From Carboxylicivirga caseinilyticus (GTDB lineage: Bacteria > Bacteroidota > Bacteroidia > Bacteroidales > Marinilabiliaceae), in assembly GCA_025499705.1 (NCBI GenBank), contig JAFMVE010000020.1:26525-90524 (forward strand): DNA of 64,000 nucleotides. The letters run 5' to 3'. The notes under the pieces were generated by a model that did no database searches, had not been told where the DNA came from, and saw only the letters and a list, made by a program, of their open reading frames with translations. Position numbers and translations under genes: made by a program. Below are positions 11,001-19,069 of the stretch, piece by piece; the stretch's first letter is position 1; each line of letters opens with the position of its first letter.

Positions 11001-11124
11001 TTGAAACACCTGGGATTCCCAAATTATCTGTTCCGGTAACTTTACCTTTTACATTCAGTTGTTGCTGTGCAAAAATTAAAGTCGAAACTAACAATAGAGA
11101 AATAACAAAAAGAGTTTTTTTCAT
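8089..11124 (-). CDS. SusC-like TonB-dependent outer-membrane transporter
   Basis: A SusC/RagA-type TonB-dependent transporter of 1011 residues if it starts at the ATG at 11124, which precedes a clean signal peptide (MKKTLFVISLLLVSTLIFAQ). The frame extends 24 codons further upstream but without signal-peptide sense. After the signal comes a carboxypeptidase-regulatory-like domain (about 24-100), then the plug beginning at VVVGYGTQ, then the 22-strand barrel ending in the aromatic LNLKF. It imports oligosaccharide with its SusD partner, powered by TonB. It is the first gene of the PUL operon and has a Bacteroidota -7 element just upstream. Confidence 0.93.
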   Translation of the reverse strand: MKKTLFVISLLLVSTLIFAQQQLNVKGKVTGTDNLGIPGVSIVVKGSSSGTITDLEGFYTIEATSDDIIVYSFIGFDTQEIPVAGRTEINVVFEESNQLVDEVVVVGYGTQRVKDLTSAITTVKSEELVKSPNGQTMQALQGKVAGMQIINAGAPGTEPTVRIRGIGSYPSSSNSQPLYVVDGMYFDNIDFLNPSDIESLSVLKDASASAIYGVRAANGVVLITTKKGGVSKKATVTYEGYIGVQVPQNVLQMANAEQFVEYINQTGSAADIQFIENAMQRYGRSRINPNVPDVNTDWYAEIMKKTARQQNHSISMTGGSEATTYSLGVSYYEQQGLLETAKNSYERLNIRGNFDHEVNNWLKAGMNVNVSNGTKYIADDGAWFSAYHAVPILPKYDMENYDKLMDAGMSNASMYSSAQLIGYRGSQNPFLNLDYMSNRQNIRKVLTGIYTDITLIPNKLNLKTTYSLYIMDLKSRNVGLPYYVTNDTNRELSSISSYKSSDTNQFLDNVLTYNDSFGAHNISLMLGTSYRDEWYDYLQGYAQDIPLNENSWYIGQSQSETSKSVEDNAERIYGISYFGRASYNYKSKYLAYFTLRREGTSKYQEKWGTFPAFGLGWVVSEESFMDGANFIDYFKLRGGWGRLGNDKIARQDGANTTNPVYLAIDDTQVDATTTTSTFGYLGWETVTGTNIGLNATLFGNKLDIEADYYVRDTENAAIPVSLKLQSGSVLKNVGVIRNSGLEMAVNWNGKITSDLKYTLGFNFATLKNEVRDLYGQEYLNGGSAEFRQRSQIGEPLLSFYGYEVAGVYQNQGEIDNDQVAQDNSLVPGDLRFVDQDGNNIIDDDDKVFLGSYFPNLTYGGVLGLSYKNLEFSMNIMGQSGNKILNRKRGEIIWTNDTNIDAELANNLWNGDGTSNKYPSASGLRRGWNQNFSDYLVEDGSFFRIQNVRLAYKLKGSSIIGPGMPDAVVFVTAERPLTMFNYNGFNPEVPNGIDRQFYPIPSVYTIGLNLKF

Positions 11125-11508
11125 GATGTTAGATTTATTAGTTCGCTGGTTCAAAATTAAAGAGGCGATTGTTGCAAGTAAAATAATAGTATACACGACA
11201 AACTCTCAATGTTAAAAAGTGCTAATTTTCTTTTTCACAATTACCTCACCAATTCAAAACATTTTATTGCAAAACATTATATACCTGATAGATATAATTT
11301 TCATTTTTTAACATTTAACTATTTGCAAATGTTAAAATATTTCACAAATAATGAGTTGAATACTTTAAAAAAGCCCCTAATTACAGCCATATTATTCTTT
11401 TAAATCATCTCAATTTGTGAATAATTCTTAATTTTAGAGCATATTTGTTGAAACAAATAACCAAACAGCACATCTAAGTTTTTTTTAAGTAATCAATATT
11501 TAAGTTGT
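11125..11508. other. Divergent intergenic region between PUL and its regulator
   Basis: This 384-bp AT-rich gap separates the divergently transcribed susC and regulator genes and should hold both promoters and the regulator's operator. A susC -7 candidate is listed separately. A short open frame at 11209-11403 lacks recognisable coding character. No palindrome stood out by eye. Confidence 0.5.
11152..11177 (-). promoter_or_regulatory. Putative PUL (susC) promoter
   Basis: On the minus strand TAATTTTG (11152-11159) matches the Bacteroidota -7 consensus TAnnTTTG. A TTG at 11175-11177 could be the -33 element, but the 15-bp gap is shorter than the usual 17-23. Predicted initiation would give a 5' leader of about 20 nt before the ATG at 11124. 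Confidence 0.4.
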
Positions 11509-14343
11509 ATGATTAAATTAAATTTAATCTTTAGGAGAGTAATACTTATCATCTTTCTTATTTTACTTAATTACCAATTCATTCTTACTGCCCAAACAAA
11601 CAGAAGCTTTTCAAAAAAAGAGTATCATGCAGCAAGCCAAAACTGGTCTGTTGGTTTTGATAATAATGGCTATGCTTATTTCTGTAACAGTACCGCATTA
11701 TTACAATTTGACGGAGTGACATGGAAATCTTATCCTTCACCCAACAGTACAATTATCAGAGCTGTTGCCATAGATAAAAACAACCGCATATACACAGGTG
11801 GTTATAGAGAGCTCGGATATTGGGAGAATAATGGAAATAATGAACTTACTTATTATTCATTAACGCACCTTGTTGAAAAGCAATTTACCAACAATGAAGA
11901 GTTTTGGAGTATCTTTATCACAGATGAATCTGTTATATTTCATTCCTTTTCTAAAATATACATTTATAAAAATGATACCTTCTCAATTATTCAACCTGGT
12001 GGTTTTATAAATTTTGCAACCAAGGTAAATAATTCTGTTTATATAGCTATTCTCAATCAAGGTATTTACAGATTAAATAATCAACAACTCACTCCACTAA
12101 TTACTGATGACTTTTTAAAAAGTAAGTTAATCAGGTTCCTTGCTCACGATCGTGAATTGGATGTTTACTATGTAGGTACTGAATCTGACGGTCTTTTCAG
12201 TTATAATGAGGAAACTAAAAAAATAGAAATAACAAGCACAAGCATTCAGCCATTTCTAATTAAAAATCAGATTAATAAAGGAATTTTAAATCATAATGGT
12301 GATTTTATATTAGGAACCATTTTAGATGGGGTGATTTCTTTTAATAAAAATGGAAAAGTCATATTTCATTACAATAAAGAAAATGGATTACAAAGCAACA
12401 CCGTTTTAGGTATTGTAATGGATAATCTTAGTAATATATGGTTGGCTTTAGATAACGGCATCGAGTTTATTCCCGGATCATTTGATGGTAAAAAAAGATT
12501 TTTCTATTCTGAAGAATTAGGAGCCGTATATAGTGCTGCATTGTATAATAATCAATTATATATTGGTACAAACCAGGGTTTATACACTACTCCGTGGAAT
12601 AGTAAGGATGAAAAATTTGAACTCTTAGATAATACGCAAGGTCAAATATGGGATTGTAATGTAATTGATAACAAGTTATTCGTTGGTCATAATTCCGGCA
12701 CCTTCATGATTGAGAATAATAAAATGGAGACCATCTCAAATTATGCAGGTGCTTATTCAATAACCCGTCATCCTCAAAATCCTGATATTCTAATTCAAGG
12801 TACATACAATGATTTAATTGTATATAAAAGAACAAATGGAGAATGGCATTTCTCCAATACAATTAAGGGTTTCAATAATTTAATTCGTTTTGTTGAATTT
12901 GATCACCTTGGAAATTTATGGGCAAGTCACAATTATAGAGGCGTTTATAAATTGAGATTAAATGAAACATTAGACAGCATAATATCCATCAGACATTACG
13001 AAAAAATAGATACAAATAATAAAAACATCAGAAATCCAAAGGCTTTCAAAGTTGAGGGCAGAATTGTAATTACATCTGGTGAAGATATATATACCTACGA
13101 TGATTTGAATGATACCATTATATTATACAATGATTTTAATAATAAACTGGGAGATTTTAAATCATCCCACAGGATAATTCCTGCCGGCAAACATAAATAC
13201 TGGTTTATCAATAAACAAGGTATGGCATGCTTTGATATTAGGCCGGATGATATTCGTCTTTTAAAAATGTATCCGAATGCAGTTTTTCAGGATCATTTGA
13301 TTCCAACCCATGAAAATGTTATTCAGTTTAATGATTCTAGCATACTTGTTAGCATGGAGAACGGTTATGCTTTACTTAATCCACTTAGTAAATCTGAAGG
13401 GGATGAAGTAAGTAATTTCGTACCAATATTAAGAGAAGCCAAATGTGATGATGGAAAAAAAGAGATTGTTAGTCTTAATGTCTCAGAAACATCATATTCA
13501 TTACCCAACAGATTAAATAACATCACTTTCCGATATTCATTTCCAATAATAAATGGAGATCCTACACAATTTCAATATAAAATTGAAGGTTTATCTAACG
13601 AATGGTCTGTACTTACAGATGAGCCAATATTCGAAATAAGAAGGATTCCGCCAGGTGAATATACAATATTGGTAAGAGCCATAAACAATTGGAATAAATA
13701 CTCTAAAACCAGTGAATTACATTTTAAAATTAATCATCCCTGGTATCAATCATGGCAGGCAATCACGATGTATTTTATTCTTATTAGCATTTTATTTGGA
13801 TTGTCAAGACGAATTACCACCCGAAAAATAAAACTAAAAGAGAGGCGAAAAAGAGAAGAAAAGGAAAAAGAACTCATTAAACTTAGAAACGAAAAATTAA
13901 GAGATGAATTGTCTCATAAAAGTCAGCAACTGGCGGGTTCAACCATGGGAATTATAAAGAAAAACGAGTTTTTAATGTCATTAAAAGCAAAAATTAAAAA
14001 GCAAAAAGATGCATTAGGGACCCGTTATCCAGATAAGTATTATCAGGAATTAATTAATAAGATTGATGAGAATATTTCAGGGCAGGATGACTGGCACATC
14101 TTCGAAGCAAATTTTGAACAGGCACATGAAACCTTTCTGAAAACATTAAAAGCTAATTACCCAGAACTGACACCAAGTGATTTAAGATTATGTGCATATC
14201 TTAGAATTAATTTAACATCAAAAGACATTGCACCTTTACTAGGAATCTCTGTTAGAGGAGTTGAGAATCACCGGTATCGTTTGCGAAAAAAATTAGGATT
14301 AGAAGGTGATGAAAATTTAGTTGATTTCATTATTAATGTTTAA
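11509..14343 (+). CDS. Membrane-spanning PUL regulator: beta-propeller, Y_Y_Y domain, TM helix, coiled coil, LuxR-type HTH
   Basis: A 944-residue protein. An N-terminal signal or anchor (about 8-28) is followed by two-component-regulator-type propeller repeats to about residue 640. A Y_Y_Y (triple tyrosine) domain spans about 665-745, one TM helix about 750-769 and a charged coiled coil about 775-830. A C-terminal LuxR/GerE-like HTH lies at about 885-940 (LTPSDLRLCAYLRINLTSKD). It has the periplasmic sensor of hybrid two-component PUL regulators but no histidine kinase or receiver domain, so it should act as a one-component transmembrane regulator. Divergent orientation to susC suggests it controls this PUL. 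The sensed ligand is probably an oligosaccharide of the same glycan, by inference. Confidence 0.8.
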   Translation: MIKLNLIFRRVILIIFLILLNYQFILTAQTNRSFSKKEYHAASQNWSVGFDNNGYAYFCNSTALLQFDGVTWKSYPSPNSTIIRAVAIDKNNRIYTGGYRELGYWENNGNNELTYYSLTHLVEKQFTNNEEFWSIFITDESVIFHSFSKIYIYKNDTFSIIQPGGFINFATKVNNSVYIAILNQGIYRLNNQQLTPLITDDFLKSKLIRFLAHDRELDVYYVGTESDGLFSYNEETKKIEITSTSIQPFLIKNQINKGILNHNGDFILGTILDGVISFNKNGKVIFHYNKENGLQSNTVLGIVMDNLSNIWLALDNGIEFIPGSFDGKKRFFYSEELGAVYSAALYNNQLYIGTNQGLYTTPWNSKDEKFELLDNTQGQIWDCNVIDNKLFVGHNSGTFMIENNKMETISNYAGAYSITRHPQNPDILIQGTYNDLIVYKRTNGEWHFSNTIKGFNNLIRFVEFDHLGNLWASHNYRGVYKLRLNETLDSIISIRHYEKIDTNNKNIRNPKAFKVEGRIVITSGEDIYTYDDLNDTIILYNDFNNKLGDFKSSHRIIPAGKHKYWFINKQGMACFDIRPDDIRLLKMYPNAVFQDHLIPTHENVIQFNDSSILVSMENGYALLNPLSKSEGDEVSNFVPILREAKCDDGKKEIVSLNVSETSYSLPNRLNNITFRYSFPIINGDPTQFQYKIEGLSNEWSVLTDEPIFEIRRIPPGEYTILVRAINNWNKYSKTSELHFKINHPWYQSWQAITMYFILISILFGLSRRITTRKIKLKERRKREEKEKELIKLRNEKLRDELSHKSQQLAGSTMGIIKKNEFLMSLKAKIKKQKDALGTRYPDKYYQELINKIDENISGQDDWHIFEANFEQAHETFLKTLKANYPELTPSDLRLCAYLRINLTSKDIAPLLGISVRGVENHRYRLRKKLGLEGDENLVDFIINV

Positions 14344-14557
14344 TTTCGCCATTGAATACATCCAGCCCAATAAAACCATTCATTGACCTAAAAACTAAGT
14401 ACTTAAAAACAATAACTAAAATAATTTAGAATGTAATTGCATTGTAATCAATTATCGTTTCACAATCAATTAACTTATTTAATACTAATTAACTACATAT
14501 TATTAACTATTTAAATAATTCTCAAAGTATTTTTGTATTCGGAATTTTTACCCTGTT

Positions 14558-15019
14558 ATGAAAGCTAAAACGGATTATATATTATTCCCTGAGTGTAAAC
14601 TTGTTGTAGAATTGTACCAAGGTTCAATTTATGTTGACGATATTCTGCAACTAAAATTACGAAGTGCACAGGACAAAAACTACCAGCCCGATTTTAGTGT
14701 TATCATGGATTTCAGACCTGCTACGATAGTTGGTGGTTCTATTGAAGTTAATGAATACGTTACCAAATTAAAACAATTGCCAACAATTCTCGGTGAAAGG
14801 TACGTATCTGTTCTTACCAGTAAACCCAATGAAGTCGTTGTTGCTACTTTATTCGAATTATTTAATCGGGAACTACCAATTGTTTCCAAGATATTCTCAA
14901 CTCAGGATGCTGCCATAAACTGGCTGTCAAATGTTAATTCAGGAATAATTAACTGTTATAAGAATTTAGATAAACTACAGGAGATTCTTACTAAGCAGGC
15001 TCATTTAGCAACAGAATAA
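14558..15019 (+). CDS. Small SpoIIAA/STAS-like protein, paralogue A
   Basis: A 153-residue soluble protein of unknown function with no signal peptide or TM segment. Predicted alternating strands and helices, the motif SVIMDFRPA near residue 50 and the ending FSTQDAAINWL resemble the SpoIIAA-like STAS fold. The same pattern recurs in two other genes of this window (39830-40267 and 59629-60000). STAS proteins often serve as regulatory or partner-switch modules, but no partner kinase or phosphatase is adjacent. A TATTTTTG -7-like element at 14528-14535 suggests its own promoter. Fold assignment is by eye. A Bacteroidota-specific family of unknown role is the safe label. Confidence 0.6.
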   Translation: MKAKTDYILFPECKLVVELYQGSIYVDDILQLKLRSAQDKNYQPDFSVIMDFRPATIVGGSIEVNEYVTKLKQLPTILGERYVSVLTSKPNEVVVATLFELFNRELPIVSKIFSTQDAAINWLSNVNSGIINCYKNLDKLQEILTKQAHLATE

Positions 15020-15132
15020 ACCTTCTTTTTTTTCTTTTTCAGAATTTACATCAGTATTTTGATCAAATTCTTTCAAGTGTTCTCAGTCTGATATTTTACT
15101 TTCTGATATTTCTTTTTCAAAATAAAATGCAG

Positions 15133-15153
15133 TAGCAAATTATTAATTTGCTA
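15133..15153. repeat. Inverted repeat upstream of ahpC
   Basis: TAGCAAAT (15133-15140) and ATTTGCTA (15146-15153) form a perfect 8-bp dyad around a 5-nt centre, about 75 bp upstream of the ahpC -33 element. It has no U-run and could be a regulator site or a weak hairpin after the preceding gene. Nothing ties it to a known regulator. Confidence 0.35.
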
Positions 15154-15225
15154 GTGTTATGTATTCATATTGTGCATATTGTCTTTCAATATAAATATCA
15201 TCTATGCGGTCATTAATATTATCTA

Positions 15226-15257
15226 TTTGATTTATGACGATCATTATTCTAGTTTTG
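15226..15257 (+). promoter_or_regulatory. Probable ahpC promoter (Bacteroidota type)
   Basis: TTTG at 15226-15229 and TAGTTTTG at 15250-15257 match the -33 and -7 (TAnnTTTG) elements with a 20-bp spacer. Initiation a few bases downstream would leave a leader of about 45 nt before the ahpC ATG. Confidence 0.6.
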
Positions 15258-15308
15258 CTGATGTAAAAAGAACGAAACAAATAGTATTAATATTAAAACA
15301 TTGAAATT

Positions 15309-15872
15309 ATGTCACAAATTGGAAAAGAGATTGTAGATTTTAAGGTACAAGCTTACGTAAACGAGGATTTTAAAACAGTATCAAAAGAAGATGTACTTGG
15401 GAAATGGTCAATCTTTTTCTTCTATCCTGCCGATTTTACTTTTGTATGTCCAACTGAGTTAGAAGACCTGGCAAATAAATACGATGAGTTTGCTGCAACT
15501 GGTACTGAAATTTATTCTGTTTCAACAGATACTCATTTTGTACACAAAGCATGGCACGATACATCTGATACAATCAAAAAGATTAAATATCCTATGTTAG
15601 CCGATCCAACCGGAGTTCTTTCTCGTGGATTTGATGTTATGATTGAAGAAGCTGGTTTGGCCGAAAGAGGAACTTTTATTGTTAATCCACAGGGAGAAAT
15701 AGTTGCTTACGAAGTAGTTGCCGGAAATGTTGGTCGTAATGCAGATGAACTATTACGTCGATTGAAAGCTTTGCAGTTTGTTGCAGAACATCCAGCTGAA
15801 GTTTGTCCGGCTAAATGGGAAGAAGGCGCTAAAACTTTGGAACCAAGTATTGACCTAGTTGGTAAAATCTAA
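15309..15872 (+). CDS. ahpC: Alkyl hydroperoxide reductase subunit C (typical 2-Cys peroxiredoxin)
   Basis: A 187-residue peroxiredoxin, the usual AhpC length. The peroxidatic cysteine is Cys47 in TFVCPTELEDL and the resolving cysteine is Cys166 in EVCPAKWEEG. It reduces hydrogen peroxide, organic peroxides and peroxynitrite in the cytoplasm and is recycled by AhpF, encoded next. A terminator-like hairpin lies in the 112-nt gap to ahpF, which would give more AhpC than AhpF mRNA. Peroxide defence fits an organism that carries oxygen-labile nitrogenase. No OxyR gene is in the window. Confidence 0.97.
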   Translation: MSQIGKEIVDFKVQAYVNEDFKTVSKEDVLGKWSIFFFYPADFTFVCPTELEDLANKYDEFAATGTEIYSVSTDTHFVHKAWHDTSDTIKKIKYPMLADPTGVLSRGFDVMIEEAGLAERGTFIVNPQGEIVAYEVVAGNVGRNADELLRRLKALQFVAEHPAEVCPAKWEEGAKTLEPSIDLVGKI

Positions 15873-15906
15873 TTTTTTAAGAAATTAAGTTACCTATATA
15901 ATTATC

Positions 15907-15949
15907 AGGCTCCACTCCTATCAACTAAAAATGAGTGGAGCCTCTTTTT
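15907..15949 (+). terminator. Terminator-like hairpin between ahpC and ahpF
   Basis: An 11-bp perfect stem (15907-15917 with 15933-15943, core GGCTCCACTC) with a 15-nt loop is followed by CTTTTT. It probably terminates a fraction of transcripts after ahpC, leaving some read-through into ahpF. Confidence 0.8.
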
Positions 15950-15984
15950 AAGAACCCCGACCATCACCAATAAAATATAAGATT

Positions 15985-17544
15985 ATGTTAGAACAAACTA
16001 TAAAAGACCAGGTACGATCATTATTCAGTAACCTTAAAAACAAGTATACTTTTGCCATTACTGTTTCAGATGACCACAAAAGTAAAAATGAATTAGTTTC
16101 ATTGCTTGAAGATGTTGCATCGTGCTCAGATAATGTTAATGTTAAAATAGATTCAGGTGATGGGTTGTCTTTTACGATATTAAAAAATGACAAAACAACC
16201 AATGTAATATTTAGGGCTGTTCCTAATGGTCATGAGTTTACAACTTTATTATTGGCTGTTCTGAATCAGGATGGCATAGGTAAAAACTTACCTGATGAAA
16301 TTCTTACTCAACGCATTAATAATATCAATCAGAAGGTTGAATTAAAAAGCTATATTTCTCTAACCTGTACGAATTGTCCAGACGTTGTTCAGGCCTTAAA
16401 TATAATGGCTTTCAACAATCCTTATATTTCGCATGAAATAATTGATGGATCGATCAATCAGGAGGAAGTAGACCGATTGGGTATACAAGCTGTACCTACC
16501 GTTTATGCAAACGGCGAACAACTGCATGTGGGTCGCTCAACTATGATTGAATTGATTTCTAAAATTGAAAATCAACTTGGAACCGAATTTAAGCCAACAA
16601 GTGAAGTTAAAAAAGAATATGATGTAGTTGTTGTGGGTGGTGGACCGGCAGGTGCTTCTGCAGCTATTTACTCAGCGCGTAAAGGTTTTAAAGTTGCATT
16701 GGTTGCCGAGAAAATTGGAGGCCAGGTAACCGAAACGGTTGCTATCGAAAATATGATTTCGGTACCTAAAACTACAGGTAGTGAATTAGCCGGAAATTTA
16801 ATTCAGCATCTTAACGATTACCCGATAGACATATTAGAAAACCGACTTATAGAAAAAATTGAACTGGAGAACGGTATTAAAAAATTAACCTCTTCATTAG
16901 GAGAAAGCCTAACAACTCCTGCATTAATAATTGCTACAGGCGCCAGTTGGCGTAAACTGGGTATACCAGGAGAAACAGAGTACATCGGTTCCGGAGTAGC
17001 CTTTTGTACCCATTGCGACGGTCCTTTCTACAAGAATAAGAAGGTTGTTGTAATTGGCGGCGGTAACTCAGGATTAGAAGCTGCAATTGATCTTTCTTCC
17101 ATTGCGAAAGATGTTACTGTTCTTGAATTCATGGATTCCTTAAAAGGTGATCAGGTATTACAGGATAAGTTGGCAGGATTGCCTAATGTAAAAATTGTTA
17201 CCAATGCTCAAACTCTGGCCATAGACGGAGACGGTAGTAAGGTAAATGCTTTAAAATATAAAAACAGAACAACTGAGAAGGAAGAAACTATTTCAACCGA
17301 TGGAGTATTCGTACAAATAGGTTTGCAGGCCAATAGTAAGGTATTTGCCGATCTAGTTGAAACCAATCGTATGGGTGAAATTGAAATAGATGCACACTGT
17401 AGAACAAAACAAGCGGGAATTTATGCAGCAGGCGATGTGTCGGTTGTTCCTTACAAACAAATTGTAATTGCTATGGGTGAAGGCTCAAAAGCAGCATTAT
17501 CAGCGTTTGAAGACAATATTAAAGGAAAATTAATCGCGAATTAA
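15985..17544 (+). CDS. ahpF: Alkyl hydroperoxide reductase subunit F (flavin disulfide reductase)
   Basis: A 519-residue AhpF of normal length. The N-terminal tandem thioredoxin-fold domain carries the redox pair Cys128/Cys131 (TCTNC). The FAD/NAD-binding thioredoxin-reductase-like part begins near residue 213 with [14 protein letters not shown]. It contains the second redox pair Cys341/Cys344 (FCTHCDGPF) and a second dinucleotide motif ([14 protein letters not shown]). Electrons pass from NADH through FAD and the two disulfides to AhpC. It lies 112 nt downstream of ahpC on the same strand. Confidence 0.97.
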   Translation: MLEQTIKDQVRSLFSNLKNKYTFAITVSDDHKSKNELVSLLEDVASCSDNVNVKIDSGDGLSFTILKNDKTTNVIFRAVPNGHEFTTLLLAVLNQDGIGKNLPDEILTQRINNINQKVELKSYISLTCTNCPDVVQALNIMAFNNPYISHEIIDGSINQEEVDRLGIQAVPTVYANGEQLHVGRSTMIELISKIENQLGTEFKPTSEVKKEYDVVVVGGGPAGASAAIYSARKGFKVALVAEKIGGQVTETVAIENMISVPKTTGSELAGNLIQHLNDYPIDILENRLIEKIELENGIKKLTSSLGESLTTPALIIATGASWRKLGIPGETEYIGSGVAFCTHCDGPFYKNKKVVVIGGGNSGLEAAIDLSSIAKDVTVLEFMDSLKGDQVLQDKLAGLPNVKIVTNAQTLAIDGDGSKVNALKYKNRTTEKEETISTDGVFVQIGLQANSKVFADLVETNRMGEIEIDAHCRTKQAGIYAAGDVSVVPYKQIVIAMGEGSKAALSAFEDNIKGKLIAN

Positions 17545-17565
17545 TACTATCTTTTTTATATACTC

Positions 17566-17599
17566 AGGTTCATTGCTTTTAAGTGATGAACCTTTTTTT
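17566..17599 (+). terminator. Rho-independent terminator after ahpF
   Basis: AGGTTCAT (17566-17573) pairs with ATGAACCT (17586-17593) across a 12-nt loop and is followed by a run of T residues to 17599, 22 nt past the ahpF stop. The end of the T-run overlaps the proposed -33 element of the next gene. Confidence 0.8.
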
Positions 17600-17630
17600 G
17601 TTTTATCCACTATACATTTTCATACCTTTG
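17597..17630 (+). promoter_or_regulatory. Probable promoter of MFS transporter gene
   Basis: TTTG at 17597-17600 and TACCTTTG at 17623-17630 are separated by 22 bp, fitting the Bacteroidota -33/-7 pattern. The ATG follows at 17659. Confidence 0.55.
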
Positions 17631-17658
17631 ATATATCTCACAATTAATTGAAGAAGGA

Positions 17659-19023
17659 ATGACAAGAGCTCAGAAATCAGTGTTACTGGTTGCCATAATT
17701 ACTTCGTTTATGGGACCATTTTTGATCTCATCTGTTAATATTGCCTTACCAATTATTGAGAAACAATTACAATTGAATGCCGTTTCGTTAAGCTGGGTTA
17801 TTACTTCTTTTTTGCTATCATCAGGAATTTTCCTGCTTCCGGCAGGTAAATGGGCAGATTTTTTAGGTCATAAAAAAATATTTAAAGCAGGAACAGTGCT
17901 TTTTCTGGTTTTTACACTCCTTTGTAGTTTTTCAACCAATGGTAACATTCTTATAATAGTTCGATTTATACAAGGTATTGGGGCATCATTATTAATGGCA
18001 ACAAGCCCGGCCATATTGGTTCGTGAATTTCCAAAAGAAAAAAGAGGGGCAGTATTGGGAATTACAGTTGCTGCTGTATATGTAGGATTAGCTGTTGGGC
18101 CGACTGCAGGAGGATTTATCACCTTTTATTGGGGATGGCAGGCTATATTTTTGCTTTCTTCATTAATAGGATTAGTAGTAATGATTGTGGCTTTTAAATA
18201 TTTGGGATCTGACAAACTTCAGTCTGACAAAAAATCCCTTGATTATAAAGGTGCAATAATTTATGCCATAGGCTTATCAGCTCTTGTATACGGATCATCT
18301 GTTATTAAAGAATATAGTGGTCAAATTATTGTTTTGAGTGGTATAGTGCTAATGTTTCTTTTCATATGGCAACAAAGTAAGTCATCAGATGCTTTCTTTC
18401 CGGTTAAGGAGTTCAAAATAAATCGTTTGTTTACCTATTCTAATCTGGCAGCTTTAATTAATTACAGTGCGACATTTGCTATTGTATTCTTAATGAGTTT
18501 ATTTCTACAAAAAGCACTTGATTTAAATCCTAGAACTGCTGGAAGTATATTGATTGCTCAACCCATTGTAATGGCAGTTCTTTCACCAATTGCCGGTAAA
18601 CTATCGGATAAGTACGAACCTCGTTACCTTGCTTCAGCCGGAATGTTTATATGTAGTTTAGGTTTAGGACTTTTCGCTACTCTTAATGAAAACAGCTCTT
18701 TATATTTTATTATTATTAATCTGGCGTTTATTGGATTAGGTTTTGCATTGTTCTCCTCACCAAATATGAATACCATAATGAGTTCAGTAAGTAAGGAGAA
18801 GGCAGGAATGGCAAGTGGTATTTCTGCAACCATGCGTGTTTTAGGTCAGATTTTAAGTATGACAATAGCTACTGCATTATTTGCCGTTTATTTCGATAAA
18901 AAATCAATTGATACAATTGATATCAACACTTTTGTAAAAGGAATGAAAATCTTATTTCTAATATTCTCTTTACTTTGTTTCAGTGGTATTTATTTTTCGT
19001 TAAACAGGGGAAAACTATATTAA
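17659..19023 (+). CDS. MFS transporter, DHA2-like drug:H+ antiporter family
   Basis: A 454-residue integral inner-membrane protein with about 14 hydrophobic segments, the layout of DHA2 (EmrB/QacA-like) efflux proteins. Motif A appears after TM2 as GKWADFLGHKKIF. The region ILVREFPKEKRGAVLG corresponds to the loop after TM4, and VGPTAGGFITFYWGWQAIF matches motif C of 14-TM exporters. It probably expels a small toxic compound using proton motive force. The substrate is unknown and no adaptor (EmrA/TolC-like) gene is adjacent. It converges with hrpB and has its own promoter. Confidence 0.85.
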   Translation: MTRAQKSVLLVAIITSFMGPFLISSVNIALPIIEKQLQLNAVSLSWVITSFLLSSGIFLLPAGKWADFLGHKKIFKAGTVLFLVFTLLCSFSTNGNILIIVRFIQGIGASLLMATSPAILVREFPKEKRGAVLGITVAAVYVGLAVGPTAGGFITFYWGWQAIFLLSSLIGLVVMIVAFKYLGSDKLQSDKKSLDYKGAIIYAIGLSALVYGSSVIKEYSGQIIVLSGIVLMFLFIWQQSKSSDAFFPVKEFKINRLFTYSNLAALINYSATFAIVFLMSLFLQKALDLNPRTAGSILIAQPIVMAVLSPIAGKLSDKYEPRYLASAGMFICSLGLGLFATLNENSSLYFIIINLAFIGLGFALFSSPNMNTIMSSVSKEKAGMASGISATMRVLGQILSMTIATALFAVYFDKKSIDTIDINTFVKGMKILFLIFSLLCFSGIYFSLNRGKLY

Positions 19024-19069
19024 TTTATAAGTCTTTATATCAAGAAATTCTTAAACATATTTTCTCACC

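Noticed and set aside
11209..11403. Open frame of 64 codons in the susC-regulator gap
   Set aside because: No start signal, no recognisable domain and low-complexity AT-rich composition; it falls where divergent promoters are expected.
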